Assembly (NCBI GenBank): GCA_036186865.1
Contig: AP025045.1
Coordinates: 12,385,360-12,449,359, forward strand
DNA: 64,000 nucleotides
Origin: Eustoma russellianum
Taxonomy: Eukaryota; Streptophyta; Magnoliopsida; Gentianales; Gentianaceae
Reading direction: 5' to 3'
Of the stretch, positions 29,981 through 40,725 are shown in pieces. Positions within the stretch are counted from its first letter, which is position 1. Every line of letters begins with the position of its first letter. The notes beneath the pieces were generated by a model that saw nothing but the letters and a program-made list of their open reading frames with translations, was not told the origin of the DNA and did no database searches. The position numbers were made by a program, and so were the translations under genes.

Positions 29981-31665
29981 GGTTAGTTCTCAGGTCGTTG
30001 AAAACATCACTTCATTATGTCCAGTTCCAGTGGTTTTGCCATTTGTTCTTCTATTCAAGTTAAATACCCATCATTCACCATATTCCCATGAAACATATTA
30101 TTGGCTACCACTTACACCCTATTGTAACATAAATATCCAGATTGCATGTCTATTGTAAGGTCACATTTTTGTCAAACAAAACAATATGTAGATACTAACA
30201 AGTAAATGCCACTTATGTACCTACATGGGTTCTCCTTTAAAGACAAACTCACCTCCTCTTTTCTTTCCTTTACGTCGAAACTTAGGGAATGATTTTCATC
30301 ACATTGTCAGCACATAATCAAGCATGCAATCATGTTCAAGATTCATCTTAAACTTATCTTACTAACAACTTCATAAAGCTCTTATCTTACACATGCATGT
30401 TTTTCCATAGATCTTCCAAGTTTCAAATGAGAATCATTCTTGCCTAGACTCACTTGGTTGCATCATAAATCATCTTAAAAACAGCCTTGAATCTTAATGC
30501 ATGAAATAAAAGATTCCATCTTTGAGAGAATAAGCCACATGCAATGCATTATTCTTAAGAAATCTCTAAGATGTAATCCCAAACTTAAGATATTCTACTA
30601 AAGATCAAATCTTAAGAACCTCTAGTCATTCAAGTCACTAACTCTTTAAGTAAATCATGAGAGATCATTGTAAACTTGCCTCTTCAAGCTAAAGCTCTTG
30701 TCTTTGCTTGGTTAAGGAGTGAGTTGAGTTGAAATCCACTTCCTTCTCCACCCTTGACAAAGTAGGTTTGGAGTGGAGCTTCAAATGTAACAAGATAGCA
30801 CCACCTAAGAGAGTTGATGTCTTCCACCTAAACACTTGTTGGCTTGAAGATGGAACTTGAATGAGAGCTTCTAGCCTTCAAGGGTGGAGGGGCCGAAATG
30901 TTGGGGGTGTGGAGGGAGAGGAAAAACTTCTTAAGTGTTGGCTTGCTTGAGAGGGGTTTCAAGATGAGATTGAAGTGAGCTTCTAGGAACAATTAAAATA
31001 GAACATGTTGGGGGGGAAATGGGGAGGGGATCGGCAGTTCCAAGGGTCAAAGAGGGGAGGAGAAACACAAGACAAGAATTGACCACTTTTTCCCCATTCA
31101 ACCTTGATTCCTTCTTATTTTATTACTTGTTGTTGCATGCTTTGTCTAGCATGCTTGCTTCTGATCCTTTATTTTATTATTTTATTTTTATTTTTTTGCA
31201 TGCATGCTTGTCTTGTATTTTAATTATTATTTGATTAATCTAAAGATTATGGGAACTAATGTGGAGGATTCTAGAATACTTGAGAGGCTTGGCCGAAATT
31301 TTTGGCTATTGGGGGTAGTTTTGTCTTTTTCCATTTATCATATCCCATACTTATATAATTTATAATGTTAGTTATTTTATTTAATTATGATTTTAAATCT
31401 TGCTTTGTAAAGATCGTTTATGTTTGCATTCTTACAAGAACGAGTTTACTTCAAGGGTGATCAATGGCCTTTGGCCGAATTCACAAGGTGTATCACACAC
31501 CTTGTGACGTTCGCTTGTATAAATATTTAGTGTCTGTCCTAAATGAACTTAAAGAATTTAAATAAAGAAGCGCTAATTTGACTTAAGTAACATGCACGTG
31601 AAGGAATCATCGCTTTTATTGTCACTTAATCATAGTTTCAAGTACATGGTCGTTGGGGTGCAACA

Positions 31666-31680
31666 TCCTCCCCCCTTATC
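31666..31680 (-). promoter_or_regulatory. Polypurine tract of element E
   Basis: Minus strand GATAAGGGGGGAGGA directly before the 3' LTR (TGTTGCACC). Confidence 0.9.
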
Positions 31681-31707
31681 ATAAGTTTCGTCCTCGAAAC
31701 TTCAGAA

Positions 31708-31989
31708 CTAGTCAAAAAGGTGTGGATATCTACTCCTCATGTCTTCCTCCGTTTCCCACGTTGCTTTTGCTTCCGAATGATGCTTCCATTGTACCTTCAC
31801 CATGTGTATGGTTCTCTTTCTTAAGGCTTTTTCTTTCCGATCAACGATCCTTAAGGGTTCCTCTTCGTAAGATACATCATCTTCAACCTTCAACTGTTGG
31901 TCCTCAAGAATGTGACTAGGATCATATACAAATCGGCGAAGTTGGGAAACATGGAATACATCATGTAACTGGGAGAGAGATGGTGGCAA
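31708..31989 (-). CDS. Integrase C-terminus and chromodomain of element E (shifted frame)
   Basis: 93 codons. They start with PSLSQLHDVFHVSQLRRF, the usual end of the GPY/F module, then the chromodomain (EEPLRIVDRKEKALRKR, VKVQWKHHSEAKATWETEED), which directs integration to marked chromatin in chromoviruses. One base is missing near 31995 compared with the expected frame (the VAYRL motif runs out of frame), so as sequenced the chromodomain is not joined to the integrase. Confidence 0.88.
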   Translation of the reverse strand: MPPSLSQLHDVFHVSQLRRFVYDPSHILEDQQLKVEDDVSYEEEPLRIVDRKEKALRKRTIHMVKVQWKHHSEAKATWETEEDMRSRYPHLFD

Positions 31990-32876
31990 CGCAAGCGGTA
32001 TGCAACTTCGCCCACTCTCTCAAGTATCTCATAAGGTCCAACGAATATTGGGCTTAGTTTCCCTTTGATGCCGAATCTTTTAACACCTTTAGTCAGAGAA
32101 ACCTTTAGAAAAACTTTCTCTCCTTTTTGAAACTCCAAGGGTCTCCTTCTTTCGTCTGCCCATATCTTCATCCTGTCTTGTGCCGCTCTTAATCTTTGTT
32201 GGACCAATTTTACTTTTTGTCGTGTATGCTCAACAATGTCGGGTCCTGCGTAGATCTTATCTCCAATTTCGTCCCAATAGAGTGGGGATCGACATTTTCG
32301 TCCATACAACGCTTCATATGGTGCCATCCCGATAGACCTGTGGAAGCTATTATTATAAGAGAACTCAACGAGCTTAAGGCTTCTATCCCAGCTTCCTCTA
32401 AAATCAAGGATGCAAGTGCGGAGCATATCCTCAAGGGTTTGGATTGTTCTTTCTGATTGTCCATCTGTTTGAGGATGAAATGCGGAACTCATTCTAATCT
32501 CTGTGCCCATTGCCTTTTGCAAGGCTGTCCAAAATCTCGAAGTAAATCGCGGGTCGCGATCGTATACAATACTTATGGGCATTCCATGCAAACAAATGAT
32601 CTGGTCAATATACATAGAGGCTAACTTCTCCATGGATGCCTTAATTGTCATGGCCAAGAAGTGAGCAGACTTAGTCAAACGATCCACAATCACCCATATA
32701 GCATCATTTCCATGCTTAGTCTTGGGCAGATCGGTCACAAAGTCCATGGTGATGTGGTCCCATTTCCATTCCGGCCCTTCTAAGGGTTGCAATAATCCAG
32801 CGGGTCTTTGGTGCTCGGCTTTTACTCTTTGACAAATTAGACATCGCCCGACAAATTCTGCTATTTGATTCTTCAT
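31890..32876 (-). CDS. Integrase core of element E
   Basis: 328 codons. The zinc finger ends with CLICQRVK. The first D is in ITMDFVTDLP, the second in YDRDPRFTSRFW, and the E in DGQSERTIQTLEDML. The C-terminal module includes VFLKVSLTKGVKRFG and FVGPYEILERVG. The upstream frame (RT to the HHCC finger) ends by a one-base insertion near 32890, in a run of A and T before the FWWPGMK-type motif. Confidence 0.9.
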   Translation of the reverse strand: MKNQIAEFVGRCLICQRVKAEHQRPAGLLQPLEGPEWKWDHITMDFVTDLPKTKHGNDAIWVIVDRLTKSAHFLAMTIKASMEKLASMYIDQIICLHGMPISIVYDRDPRFTSRFWTALQKAMGTEIRMSSAFHPQTDGQSERTIQTLEDMLRTCILDFRGSWDRSLKLVEFSYNNSFHRSIGMAPYEALYGRKCRSPLYWDEIGDKIYAGPDIVEHTRQKVKLVQQRLRAAQDRMKIWADERRRPLEFQKGEKVFLKVSLTKGVKRFGIKGKLSPIFVGPYEILERVGEVAYRLRCHHLSPSYMMYSMFPNFADLYMILVTFLRTNS

Positions 32877-34233
32877 ACCGGGCCACCAAAACTTTTTGCT
32901 TGAGATCTTGGTACATCTTATTTGCTCCAGGGTGTATAGACAATCGAGAATTATGAGCTTCCATCAAAACTTCATCTTTAAGTTCTTTGCTTTCGGGGAT
33001 ACACAACCGTCCTCGATACCATAAACTGCCGTCGCTGCGAACTTCAAAGTCGTCTCGTGGCTTATCTTTTATCCTTTCTTTGATTTTCCTCAATGCTTCA
33101 TCATTCCCTTGAGCCTCTTTGATCTTATCAATCAATGAAGGAACAAGAACTAACTTAGCGAGAACTTCCTCGACTGAGTCAACTTCTTCTAGGCCAAGCT
33201 CTTCCATGTCTCGCTGAAGAGGTGGTTGCGGTGGGTGACTTGCTTTCTGACTTAATGCATCAGCAACCTTGTTAGCTTTTCCCGGATGATATTGAATGGA
33301 AAGGTCGTAATCCTTTATTAACTCCAGCCATCTGCGCTGCCACATATTTAGCTCCTTCTGGGTAAAGAGGTACTTTAGGCTCTTGTGATCTGTATAAATT
33401 TCACACCGTTCGCCATACAAATAATGCCTCCATATCTTTAATGCGAAAACCACTGCAGCAAGTTCAAGATCGTGGACAGGATAGTTTTGCTCAAATGGCT
33501 TCAACTGTCGGGATGCATAAGCTATCACTTTGTCATTCTGCATAAGAACACATCCGAGACCATTCTTCGAAGCATCATTGTATACTACATACTTCTCACT
33601 AGGAGTGGGCTGAGCTAGGATAGGTGCGGACGTCAACTTTGCTTTTAGTTCCGAGAAACTCCTTTCACAGTCGGCACTCCACTCGAACTTGGTTTTCTTT
33701 TGGGTCAATCTGGTGAGAGGAACAGCTATCCTCGAGAATCCTTCAACAAACTTTCTGTAATATCCGGCCAGTCCGAGAAAACTTCTTACTTCAGTAACAT
33801 TTGTTGGCCTGGGCCATTCTGTGATAGCTTCAATCTTCTTGGGATCTACTGAAATCTCATCTTCTGAAATCACATGACCAAGGAAGGATACACTTCGCAG
33901 CCAAAACTTGCATTTGCTGAACTTGGCATATAACTGTCTCGCTCTTAGAATATTTAGGACTGTCCTTAAATGGGCTGCGTGGGTCTCTTCGTCGGGTGAA
34001 TATATCAAGATATCGTCTATAAAAACCACCACGAATTTATCCAGCTGTTCTTGGAAGATTCGATTCATGAGATCCATAAAGGCGGCAGGGGCATTGGTTA
34101 AACCAAAAGGCATGACTAAGAACTCATAGTGTCCATATCGGATTCTGAAAGCAGTCTTAGGGACATCTTCCGCCTTTATCTTCAACTGGAAGTACCCAGA
34201 TCGTAGGTCAATCTTGCTAAAGATTCGAGATCC
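32716..34233 (-). CDS. RT and RNase H of element E (third exon)
   Basis: About 505 codons from the predicted 3' splice site. RT: GSRIFSKIDLRSGYFQLK, FGLTNAPAAFMDLMNR, catalytic FIDD in VVFIDDILIYS. RNase H: the D of NDASKNGLG, the E of DLELAAVVF, and TDHKSLKYL. Connection to integrase: AHNSRLSIHPGANKMYQDLK. The last about 40 codons (to 32716) are out of frame. The ATG at 34239 seen in this frame lies inside the predicted intron and need not be a start. Confidence 0.9.
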   Translation of the reverse strand, partial: GSRIFSKIDLRSGYFQLKIKAEDVPKTAFRIRYGHYEFLVMPFGLTNAPAAFMDLMNRIFQEQLDKFVVVFIDDILIYSPDEETHAAHLRTVLNILRARQLYAKFSKCKFWLRSVSFLGHVISEDEISVDPKKIEAITEWPRPTNVTEVRSFLGLAGYYRKFVEGFSRIAVPLTRLTQKKTKFEWSADCERSFSELKAKLTSAPILAQPTPSEKYVVYNDASKNGLGCVLMQNDKVIAYASRQLKPFEQNYPVHDLELAAVVFALKIWRHYLYGERCEIYTDHKSLKYLFTQKELNMWQRRWLELIKDYDLSIQYHPGKANKVADALSQKASHPPQPPLQRDMEELGLEEVDSVEEVLAKLVLVPSLIDKIKEAQGNDEALRKIKERIKDKPRDDFEVRSDGSLWYRGRLCIPESKELKDEVLMEAHNSRLSIHPGANKMYQDLKQKVLVARYEESNSRICRAMSNLSKSKSRAPKTRWIIATLRRAGMEMGPHHHGLCDRSAQD

Positions 34234-34308
34234 CTGCATTAAGATACTTTAGGTAGAATTTTGGGAAAGATTTAAATCTTACTCAAGTTAAACTTATGAT
34301 TTACTTAC
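34234..34308 (-). other. Predicted spliceosomal intron 2 of element E (75 nt, in RT)
   Basis: Minus strand AGG|GTAAGT...AATGCAG|GG. AT-rich, with a stop (TAA) in frame. Removing it joins the codons for FDQLR to those for GSRIFSKID in frame, the expected continuous RT sequence of the Tekay family. Confidence 0.8.
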
Positions 34309-35147
34309 CCTGAGCTGGTCGAATAAGTCGTCAATCCGGGGCAACGGATACTTGTTCTTTATGGTAATTTTGTTGAGCTCCCGGTAATCGATGCATAGGC
34401 GCATACTTCCATCTTTCTTTTTAACGAATAACACCGGAGCACCCCATGGTGAAACACTGGGGCGAATAAGTTTCTTCTCTAACAGTTCGTGTAACTGTTC
34501 CTTTAATTCCTTTAGTTCAGCAGGTGCCATGCGATAAGGGGCTTTCGATATGGGTTCTGCTCCTTGAACAAGGTTTATTTCAAAAGCGATCTCCCGATCA
34601 GGAGGTAGTCCAGGCAAATCATCAGGAAATACATCAGGGTATTCTTTAACAATTGGAACTTGTGCAAGGGTAGGGCCTTCTTTCTCAGCACTTAGAACAT
34701 AAACCAAGACTCCTTCATGACCCTTCCTTAATGCTTGGCTGGCACGAGTTGCATTAACAAAGACTTTCTTAGAGGGTTTCTTTAATTTGGTTCCTCCTTG
34801 GAATGACATCTCTTCTCGAGCTGGGTCCTTAATGATAACTTGCCTGCTTCGGCAGTCAATGTGGGCATGATTCTTCGAAAGCCAATCCATTCCGAGAATC
34901 ACGTCAAAATCACTCATAGATATGGGGATCAAATTGGCCTCAAACAGCTGGTCATTAAACTCAAGCGCACAATTTCTGAATAGGTGATGGGAAACAAGCA
35001 CCTGGTCGCCAGCTGCTTGTACTCTATAAGGTGAATCGAATCGGACTGGATTAGGATCGATATTCTTAGCGTTCCTGGAGATAAATAAGTGGCTAGCGCC
35101 ACTGTCGAACAACACATTTGCAGGTATGCTACACACTAATATAGTTC
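34309..35147 (-). CDS. Protease and RT N-terminus of element E (second exon)
   Basis: Protease active site DSG in VLFDSGASHLF. The downstream FDVILGMDWLSKNHAHIDC block is the usual second protease motif. The RT start is KKKDGSMRLCIDYRELNKIT and ends with KYPLPRIDDLFDQLR at the predicted donor site. The exon is entered in phase 1 from intron 1, completing a glycine codon. Confidence 0.88.
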
Positions 35148-35229
35148 CTGAACCGTGTACATTTTACAAAGCAATATGATAGACATGCATAAGTGAAATA
35201 TATTGAGGGCATAAAACTTTAAATCTTAC
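35148..35229 (-). other. Predicted spliceosomal intron 1 of element E (82 nt, between gag and protease)
   Basis: Minus strand ACTG|GTAAGA...GGTTCAG|GAAC. It contains an in-frame TAA. Removal gives a continuous frame from the gag end (ADVVTG) into the protease start (TILVCSIPANVLFDSG), as found unspliced in relatives of this family. Confidence 0.8.
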
Positions 35230-36403
35230 CAGTCACTACATCAGCAGTCTCCTCGACATCAGCATCTGTCATAGCGTGCACTCTTGCATTTGTACGGGGC
35301 CGCTGGTTCTTTTGTTGTTGCTGCTGCTGCGCCCCTTTTTCTGGACAATCTTTAATCATGTGGCCATCTTTGCCGCATCCAAAGCATTTTCCTGTTTTCC
35401 GCCTGCACTCACCCACATGCCTCTTCTGGCAGTGAGAGCATACCGATATTGCTGGCTGTTGAGATGAGGCCTGATTCTTCTGCTGATTATTTTGGTTTTG
35501 CTTGTGGCGCTGATTCTGTCCTTGAGATTGTCCCTGACGAATTGATCCTCTGAAATTCTTCTTTGCCACTTTCTTATATTTCTCATTCCTGGTCCCTTGT
35601 CTTTCTCGTTTTTGACCCACGTCATCTCTTTGGATAATATCTCTCTCTATGCGGTAGCATGCATCTAAAAGTGCTCCAAAATTGGTAGGATTTGCATTTA
35701 CCAACCACGTCCTAATCCTCGGATTCAGACCTCTTTCAAACTTTAGCATTTTCGTCTCTTCGTCATTCATCGTAACGGGCTGAAACCTCCCAAGTGCAAT
35801 GAACTTATTTGCGTACTCTGCTACTGTCATGCCCGGCTCCTGCTTCAAAGATTCAAATTCATGTCTCTTTTGTAATTTGACAGATGGGGGAATATAGAAC
35901 TTATGGAATTCTTGTAGAAATCTCTCCCAGGCAATCGGTTTGGGCAAAGGCTGCAGATTTGTCTTCCACCATTGTTTGGCCTCACTGATCAAGAAAGGTC
36001 GGATGGCCTGAGCTTTCATCTCCTCTGGGGCTTGAATTAGCTCAAAACAGTTTTCAACTTCATCTAGCCACTTTTCTGCGATATCAAGGTTTGGCTTTCC
36101 TTCAAACGGTGGTACATTAGCCCTCTTGAGCTTCTCAAAATAGTACTGGGCATCCCTTACTGGCTGATGTGGCTGAGGTGGAGCATTCTGATGAATTAGG
36201 CCTTGCCTTATCTGAGTAACAACTTGGCAAAAGGCCTGAAAAGCATTCATATCTGGGATGACCGGAGGAACAGGTGCCTGTGGAGCTGGTGGTGGAGGAT
36301 TCTGGTCCGGCTGCGGTGGCGGCGGGACCTGTGCTGGTGGCGGTGGAATGGGCTCCTGAGCAGCTGGTTGTGCTCTCGGAGGTCTGCCACGTGGCCTCAC
36401 CAT
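35230..36403 (-). CDS. Gag of element E (first exon)
   Basis: Start at ATG 36403 (MVRPRGRPPRAQPAAQ). The N-terminus is Pro/Gln-rich. Gag core: PPFEGKPNLDIAEKWLDEV, IRPFLISEAKQWW, FHKFYIPPSVKLQKRHEF, MTVAEYANKFIALGRF, KFERGLNPRIRTWL. A basic Gln/Asn-rich stretch comes next, then a CCHC knuckle (CFGCGKDGHMIKDCP). Open throughout; the apparent stop just after it lies in intron 1. About 391 codons. Confidence 0.9.
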
Positions 36404-36689
36404 CTGCACTTATGGGTTTAGCATCTATTTAGAATATCGGAATTAAAATCAATTGAATTTGACTAAGGATCGAAAACTTTTAAGTAAAAGAGATAAAAGG
36501 GCACGTCTTATGTCATAGACTCAGCTTTCATAGTTTAGGATTAGTTAATAAATTACATCCTAAACCCGGTCTAAGTAGTCCTAGTCTAAGGTCATCACTC
36601 ATCTAAGATCATGACTTAGGTCTAAGATCAAACTTAGATTGCTAAGATCATAACTTAGTCCTATGTTCTGCCCGAAATCTAGAGTCTGG
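36404..36689 (-). mobile_element. Short leader of element E
   Basis: 286 bases without a gene between PBS and gag, much shorter than the leaders of the CRM-like elements here. Confidence 0.7.
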
Positions 36690-36701
36690 ACTCTAATACC
36701 A
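36690..36701 (-). promoter_or_regulatory. Primer-binding site of element E, two mutated bases
   Basis: Minus strand TGGTATTAGAGT, against TGGTATCAGAGC at the orphan site 27848-27859. Both changes are C to T. The neighbouring LTR end is also changed (TACA to TATA). Confidence 0.8.
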
Positions 36702-37479
36702 CCTATAGCGCCCCGCACCCGGCCTCGCCTGCATACGGTGCACCCGCGGTACTTCACTAAGGAGAGTACAAAGCGTCGTGCATAACATGCGAAAATCCAT
36801 AACATAAGCCATGGACTCCCATGCTAACATTTAACATGGTAGTAAAATTTAGGCAGAATTAAAACTTTTCAAATTAAACATGCATTACGAAATAACTAAG
36901 TTCCCAAAAGTAGTAGTCCCACAAAACAACATAACCGAAATCCAGAGAGTTTAAACATAGTCATAATACAAATCGTCTTGGCAGCACAAAAGTCCTTAAG
37001 CTTAGCCCCCTTCATACTCCTCGCCTATGGATAAGGTACTCTCGGCTCGTCCTCGATCCATTCTATCTTGGCATTTTCCGGCTATGGGGAAAAATAAAGT
37101 GTGAGTGATAAAAATCACCCAGCAAGAATACAATAAACTACCATGAAATACGTAAAGAATCATAACATGAATGTATTACCCCAAGACCTCAAATAATCAT
37201 AATTCATACCTGATCTTGGATCCTGTACTTACTTGACGTTCGACTTAGGCATGTTTTAGGGAATGCTATACCATACCTGATATTGGATCCTGAACTTACT
37301 TGGTGTTCGTCTTAAGCATGTTATTAGGGAATGCTATACCAATAATAACTTATAACCATTAACTGTATCAAGCAACATGTCCTCATGATCGTGAATTATG
37401 CAAGATGCAATGCATGATGTCATGTCATGTCAAAACATCGTTTTGGTCCCATATAGTAACATGTCGTAAAACAGAGTGT

Positions 37480-37681
37480 CAGATCAATTAACCCCGGATA
37501 TGAGCGGGTCCAGAACATATCATCAGACCAATTAACCCCGGGTCTGAACGGGTCCAGAACAGATATCAGATCAATTAACCCCGGATCTGAACGGGTCCAG
37601 AACAGATATCAGATCAATTAACCCCGGATCTGAACGGGCCCAGAACATATTATGTCATCAGACCAATTAACCCCGGGTCTG
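37480..37681. repeat. Five-unit tandem hairpin repeat, second LTR copy
   Basis: Same five units and the same paired changes as 28638-28839, including the one imperfect unit. Confidence 0.85.
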
Positions 37682-37973
37682 GAGTCGGGTTAGTCGCATG
37701 CTTGGCCGGCAAAGGAATCATGAAGCTTTCTTTAAAAACATGGGACCGTAAAAACTTTTCATGCATAACGAAAACATAGTCGCTTGTAAAACTTGCTTGC
37801 ATCATAAAATTCATGAAAATCAGTTTCATGATCATGCATGATACATGCCGTGATATGCAACGCAAGTCATGATATGAATAATCGTATACATTCCTTATAA
37901 CTTATCAACATACATGAATTTGGAAGCTAAATATTTCCAGACTTTTACTTCATATTCATAGGGCGGTTAAGCT

Positions 37974-38083
37974 AACCAATTAGGTCCATTTCCATAATTC
38001 TTTTGTCACAAATACGTTTGGTGNNNNNNNNNNAACCAATTAGGTCCATTTCCATAATTCTTTTGTCACAAATACGTTTGGTG
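37974..38083. other. Assembly gap (N at 38024-38033) with a false 50-bp duplication
   Basis: Bases 37974-38023 and 38034-38083 are identical and flank ten N. The other LTR has this 50-mer once (about 29132-29181). The two contig ends overlap, so there is no real gap or duplication. Confidence 0.95.
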
Positions 38084-40566
38084 GAATCTTAGATACATGT
38101 CATAAAAATTTCAGATTATTTCAATAACCGTAAAGGGGCTTATTTACTTACTTTCCGGACTGGGTTAGGTGCTGAAACTGAACTGATATATTTTACTAAA
38201 AATTCAATTGCGGCACATCCGTCATTCGTTTTTCAGAAATTCCAACTCGCACCAATCATAAATATGTGGAATCAGTATCCTACCGAAATTTAGCCTATTT
38301 TCATATCTCTAAGTCCCCTTTCTGAGTAAAGAAAGTCGTTACTAAACTTCAGCTTGGTTCCTGTGATTTCAGTTGAGCAGTTTGACTAATTAATTCATAT
38401 AAAATAATCCAGAACTTGTTTTGCCAAAATTCCAGTTGGCGTGTTCACTATACTAATAGGATTATTACCATGCCAAAATCAGCTTTATTGGTCATCTACA
38501 AGGTCTCTTTTCAAGCCAACCAAAAGAGGCTACAATTTTGCTCAATTCCCGTTTTTCAAGTCTGACCATCTTACCAAATATTTTATTAAAAATTAACCAT
38601 AACTTATTTTACCAAACTTCCAGTTGGCATCTCTACTACACTCATGGATCTAGGTTTGTGCCAAAAATCAAATTTATTGAAGGTCCACAAGGTCCTCTTT
38701 TAATTCATGGAAGTCAGTGGTCAAATCTGCCTAGCTCCAGAATTTGCTACTGGAGCAGTTTTACCGCGTAATTTCTTAAAAATAATCTTTAGCTATTTTA
38801 ACGAAATTCCAACTCCCACTTGTGCTACATTCATAAGGCTAACTTTGTGCCAAAAATTAGCTTCATTGAAGGCCTCCAAGGTTAGTTCTCTGGTCGTTGA
38901 AAACGTCACTTCATTATGTCCAGTTCCAGTGGTTTTGCCATTTGTTCTTCTATTCAAGTTAAATACCCATCATTCACCATATTCCCATGAAACATATTAT
39001 TGGCTACCACTTACACCCTATTGTAACATAAATATCCAGATTGCATGTCTATTGTAAGGTCACATTTTTGTCAAACAAAATAATATGTAGATACTAACAA
39101 GTAAATGTCACTTATGTACCTACATGGGTTCTCCTTTAAAGACAAACTCACCTCCTCTTTTCTTTCCTTTACGCCGAAACTTAGGATATGCTTTTCATCA
39201 CATTTTCAGCACATAATGAAGCATGCAATCATGTTCAAGATTCATCTTAAACTTATCTTACGAACAACTTCATAAAGCTCTTATTTTACACATGCATGCT
39301 TTTCCATAGATCTTCCAAGTTTCAAATGAGAATCATTCTTGCCTAGACTCACTTGGTTGCATCATAAATCATCTTAAAAACAGCCTTGAATCTTAATGCA
39401 TGAAATAAAAGATTCCATCTTTGAGAGAATAAGCCACATGCAATCCATTATTCTTAAGAAATCTCTAAGATGTAATCTCAAACTTAGGATATTCTACTAA
39501 AGATCAAATCTTAAAAACCTCTAGTCATTCAAGTCACTAACTCTTTAAGTAAATCATGAGAGATCATTGTAAACTTGCCTCTTCAAGCTAAAGCTCTTGT
39601 CTTTGCTTGGTTAAGGAGTGAGTTGAGTTGAAATCCACTTCCTTCTCCACCCTTGACAAAGTAGGCTTGGAGTGGAGCTTCAAATGTAACAAGATAGCAC
39701 CACCTAAGAGAGTTGATGTCTTCCACCTAAACACTTGTTGGCTTGAAGATGGAACTTGAATGAGAGCTTCTAGCCTTCAAGGGTGGAGGGGCCGAAATGT
39801 TGGGGGTGTGGAGGGAGAGGAAAAACTTCTTAAGTGTTGGCTTGCTTGAGAGGGGTTTCAAGATGAGATTGAAGTGAGCTTCTAGGAACAATTAAAATAG
39901 AGCATGTTGGGGGGAAATGGGGAGGGGATCGGCGGTTCCAAGGGTCAAAGAGGGGAGGAGAAACACAAGACAAGAATTGACCACTTTTTCCCCATTCAAG
40001 CGTGATTCCTTCTTATTTTATTACTTGTTGTTGCATGCTTTGTCTAGCATGCTTGCTTTTGATCCTTTATTTTATTATTTTATTTTTATTTTTTTTGCAT
40101 GCATGCTTGTCTGGTATTTTAATTATTATTTGATTAATCTAAAGATTATGGGAACTAATGTGGAGGATTCTAGAATACTTGAGAGGCTTGGCCGAAATTT
40201 TTGGCTATTGGGGGTAGTTTTGTCTTTTCCCATTTATCATATCCCATACTTATATAATTTATAATGTTAGTTATTTTATTTAATTATGATTTTAAATCTT
40301 GCTTTGTAAAGATCGTTTATGTTTGCATTCTTACAAGAACGAGTTTACTTCAAGGGTGATCAATGGCCTTTGGCCGAATTCACAAGGTGTATCACACACC
40401 TTGTGACGTTCGCTTGTATAAATATTTAGTGTCTGTCCTAAATGAACTTAAAGAATTTAAATAAAGAAGCGCTAATTTGACTTAAGTAACATGCACGTGA
40501 AGGAATCATCGCTTTTATTCCATCACTTAATCATAGTTTCAAGTACATGGTCGTTGGGGTACAACA

Positions 40567-40725
40567 TATAAGGTAAGGGCCAACTATCTCCCAAGCCCTG
40601 ATGAAGAAGTATGAGGAGTACCCATCAGGTCCTAGTCCTGTCTTTCCCAATTGTGTGGAGGGTTGATTTGATCTCTTCCTCAAGTACGGGAGTAGTGAGG
40701 ATGTCAGAATGCTAAGCTGAAAGCA
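40567..40725 (-). pseudogene. LINE-1 RT N-terminal fragment between elements E and F
   Basis: The minus strand encodes TTPVLEEEIKSTLHTIGKD, then after a frameshift GPDGYSSYFFIRAWEIVG. This is the region before RT in plant L1 ORF2 (GPDG...W..VG pattern). It is the 5' continuation of 25787-27843, cut by F at 40726. Confidence 0.78.

Larger units (their letters stand above)
27862..31665 (-). repeat. 3' LTR of element E
   Basis: 3804 bp, TGTAGCGCC...GGTGCAACA on the plus strand. It contains three tandem-repeat zones (see separate entries). ORFs seen in it on the plus strand run against the element and are not supported as genes. Confidence 0.92.
27862..40566 (-). mobile_element. Tekay/Del-type chromovirus, element E (12.7 kb)
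   Basis: LTRs of 3.8 kb (27862-31665, 36704-40566), gag-pro-RT-RH-INT-chromodomain on the minus strand, PPT at 31666-31680, mutated PBS at 36690-36701. The LTR pair is very similar, so the insertion is young. It lies in LINE-1 but no target duplication is seen (CCACC on the left, TATAA on the right), because the left border carries an extra PBS. Confidence 0.92.
36704..40566 (-). repeat. 5' LTR of element E (contains an N gap)
   Basis: Direct copy of 27862-31665, few substitutions. Starts TATAGCGCC on the plus strand where the other copy has TGTAGCGCC. It is longer than its partner only because of the false duplication at 37974-38083. Tandem zones are repeated here; the hairpin array is at 37480-37681. 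Confidence 0.92.

Noticed and set aside
29808..30158. 116-codon plus ORF present in both E LTRs (also 38707-39057)
   Set aside because: Identical only because the LTRs are; antisense to the element, and lies in a tandem-repeat zone.
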